Shown here: positions 13,861 to 15,005 of the stretch, one piece after another
Layout: the number at the start of each line of letters is the position of its first letter
Position numbering within the stretch: position 1 is the first letter of the stretch
Origin: an uncultured Halieaceae bacterium
Lineage (GTDB): Bacteria; Pseudomonadota; Gammaproteobacteria; Pseudomonadales; Halieaceae
NCBI GenBank assembly: GCA_913063005.1
Contig: CAJXZI010000026.1
Location: 1-15,005 of the forward strand
DNA length: 15,005 nt
Direction of reading: 5' to 3'
Notes under the pieces: generated by a model
What the model was told of the DNA's origin: nothing
Database searches by the model: none
Seen by the model: only the letters and a program-made list of their open reading frames with translations
Made by a program: the position numbers and the translations under genes

Positions 13861-14319
13861 ATGGATATTCGTAAAGTAAAAAAGCTGATTGAGTTGCTCG
13901 AAGCGTCGAGTGTCGATGAAATTGAGATCAAAGAAGGCGAGGAGTCTGTTCGCATTAGTCGCAATACAGGTGCACCTGTCGCGATGGCCGCTGCACCGAT
14001 GCCGGCTGCGCCCGCCATGCCTGCACCGGCTGCACCAGCCCCGGCTGCTCCCGCTCCAGCTCCGGCGGCGCCTGCTGCCGACACGGATAACGCGGTTAAG
14101 TCTCCCATGGTCGGTACTTTCTACCGTTCGCCAAGCCCCGAGGCGCCTGCGTTTGTCGAGGTCGGCCAGAGTGTCCGTGCGGGCGATGTCCTTTGCATCG
14201 TTGAAGCGATGAAGATGATGAACCAGATTGAAGCCGATCGTGCGGGAACCGTAACTGCCATTCACGCTGAGAACGGTGAGCCGGTCGAATTCGATCAACC
14301 ACTCATCACGATCGCATAA
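13861..14319 (+). CDS. accB: Biotin carboxyl carrier protein of acetyl-CoA carboxylase
   Basis: Carries biotin between the biotin carboxylase AccC and the AccA/AccD carboxyltransferase, the first step of fatty-acid synthesis. The 152-residue protein has an N-terminal helical/strand segment (1-37). A flexible Ala-Pro-Met linker (about 38-75) follows, then the biotinyl domain with SPMVGTFYRSPSPEAPAF (81-98) and the biotinylation site EAMKM, K118. AAGGTGA sits at 13850-13856 as ribosome site. It lies 35 bases after aroQ and 26 before accC, consistent with one transcript. The low-complexity linker creates long antisense frames rich in Gly and Ala that are not genes. Confidence 0.98.
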   Translation: MDIRKVKKLIELLEASSVDEIEIKEGEESVRISRNTGAPVAMAAAPMPAAPAMPAPAAPAPAAPAPAPAAPAADTDNAVKSPMVGTFYRSPSPEAPAFVEVGQSVRAGDVLCIVEAMKMMNQIEADRAGTVTAIHAENGEPVEFDQPLITIA

Positions 14320-14345
14320 GCGCGACCCCTCTAGGACATATACCC

Positions 14346-14861
14346 ATGTTGGAAAAGGTACTCATTGCCAACCGTGGTGAGATCGCGCTGCGCATTCTGC
14401 GAGCTTGTAGGGAGCTAGATATCCCTACGGTGGCGGTTCACTCAACGGCAGACAGCACACTAAAGCATGTTCGCTTGGCCGATGAAGCGGTGTGTATTGG
14501 CCCCGCACCATCCACCCAAAGCTACTTGCAGGCGCCTGCGATTCTTAGTGCCGCAGAGATCACAGGTGCTGACGGCATCCACCCCGGATACGGCTTCTTG
14601 TCGGAAAATGCTGACTTTGCAGAACAAGTCGAGCGAAGCGGTTTTAAGTTTATTGGACCGCGTTCAGAGACGATTCGCCTAATGGGCGATAAGGTCTCTG
14701 CCAAGCATCAGATGCGAAAGTCGGGCGTGCCGACAGTGCCTGGGTCAGACGGTGCATTGCCTGATGATCCCGACGAGGTCCTGCGCATTGCACGTGAGAT
14801 TGGCTATCCAGTGATTGTGAAAGCCGCCGCCCATTGTTGGATCTGGGGCCGTATTATTTAA
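14346..14861 (+). CDS. accC: Biotin carboxylase AccC, truncated after residue 162
   Basis: Biotin carboxylase subunit of acetyl-CoA carboxylase: it uses ATP and bicarbonate to carboxylate the biotin on AccB. Residues 1-162 follow the family closely: IANRGEIALRILRAC (7-21), HPGYGFLSEN (79-88), K116 in MGDKVSAK and K159 in VIVKAAA. The usual length is about 449. Where the ATP-lid loop (GGGGRGM) should follow, the frame instead reads ten unrelated residues (HCWIWGRII and a stop at 14859-14861). The last genuine codon is 14829-14831. The ATP-binding lid, the biotin-binding region and the whole C-terminal domain are missing, so this copy cannot work. AccC is normally essential, so either an intact copy exists elsewhere or the join at 14831 is an assembly error. 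AGGA lies 9 bases before the ATG. Confidence 0.93.
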   Translation: MLEKVLIANRGEIALRILRACRELDIPTVAVHSTADSTLKHVRLADEAVCIGPAPSTQSYLQAPAILSAAEITGADGIHPGYGFLSENADFAEQVERSGFKFIGPRSETIRLMGDKVSAKHQMRKSGVPTVPGSDGALPDDPDEVLRIAREIGYPVIVKAAAHCWIWGRII

Positions 14862-15005
14862 CGGCGATGGTGTTCCTCCGCGCGTCGGATCTCGCCGGTT
14901 GATGCATCAACCACTCGGACATCAACCGACATCTCGGTAATTAAGTTTGCAGTGGCAAATTGACCTGTTGCGACGCCACCCTTTGTCTGCCCAAGTTTTG
15001 TTATG
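14858..15005 (-). CDS. C-terminal fragment with CsgG-like features (partial, tentative)
   Basis: Beyond the accC break, the minus strand holds an open frame from the window edge to a TAA at 14860-14858. It gives about 48 residues and includes GGVATGQFATANLI and SVDVRVVDASTGEI. The second motif, a beta-strand with Val-Asp repeats followed by a Ser/Thr-Gly-Glu-Ile turn, is typical of the CsgG/curli-export-like fold, where E. coli CsgG has a similar VNLRVVNVSTGEI. Such proteins are usually lipoproteins or outer-membrane components. The frame ends soon after (EEHHRR), earlier than CsgG proteins do, so this end may be cut too. Family assignment rests on one short motif. Confidence 0.35.
   Translation of the reverse strand, partial: ITKLGQTKGGVATGQFATANLITEMSVDVRVVDASTGEIRRAEEHHRR

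Noticed and set aside
13677..14108. Long minus-strand frame rich in Gly and Ala
   Set aside because: It is antisense to the Ala-Pro linker of accB; the composition is a by-product of the GC-rich repeated codons.
1..15005. Mobile elements, CRISPR arrays, tRNA/rRNA genes or a defence system
   Set aside because: I found no transposase or integrase motif, no regularly spaced repeats, no cloverleaf-like run with the T-loop signature and no nuclease/toxin-like gene; nearly all sequence belongs to conserved metabolic genes.

Overview
The window is a dense housekeeping stretch of a free-living gammaproteobacterial chromosome. Three things point that way. It has the AmgK/MurU cell-wall recycling pair, which Pseudomonas-like lineages have and enterics lack. 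It has a trpC / CRP-type regulator / OsmC-family / coq7 neighbourhood like the trp-vfr region of Pseudomonas. It also has the dusB-fis-purH-purD and aroQ-accB-accC groups typical of gammaproteobacteria. Gene content and moderate GC would fit a marine Cellvibrionales/Halieaceae-type bacterium, but that placement is inference. I see no transposase, phage gene, CRISPR array, tRNA or rRNA. Almost every base is explained by conserved genes, and I do not see a novel multi-gene system.

Layout: 1-107 (-) is probably the N-terminus of an exported protein, most likely LptD. It runs divergently from amgK-murU (107-1818, +), which salvage MurNAc to UDP-MurNAc. Next comes a + strand run rpe-trpE-trpG-trpD-trpC (1948-6778): pentose-phosphate epimerase plus the chorismate-to-indole-glycerol-phosphate part of tryptophan synthesis. 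It ends tail-to-tail with a - strand CRP-family regulator (6775-7431), which is divergent from an OsmC-family gene (7552-7971). Their shared intergenic region carries a good CRP-type operator. A 288-bp spacer without a convincing gene follows.

The - strand block coq7-purD-purH-fis-dusB (8260-13141) is read from dusB towards coq7 and combines tRNA dihydrouridylation, the Fis nucleoid protein, late and early purine synthesis and ubiquinone synthesis. Divergent from it, aroQ-accB-accC (13388 onward, +) covers the shikimate pathway and biotin-dependent acetyl-CoA carboxylation.

The clearest anomaly is at the right end. AccC is intact for 162 residues, then stops matching the family at base 14831, at the edge of its ATP-binding glycine-rich loop. 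Unrelated sequence follows and contains the tail of a - strand reading frame with CsgG-like features. This is either a real rearrangement or a chimeric assembly join. Other points of interest are a PKG-like 'RTAN' phosphate-binding cassette in the CRP-family protein, the operator beside it, the unusual trpE-trpG junction, and the abutting divergent starts at the left end.
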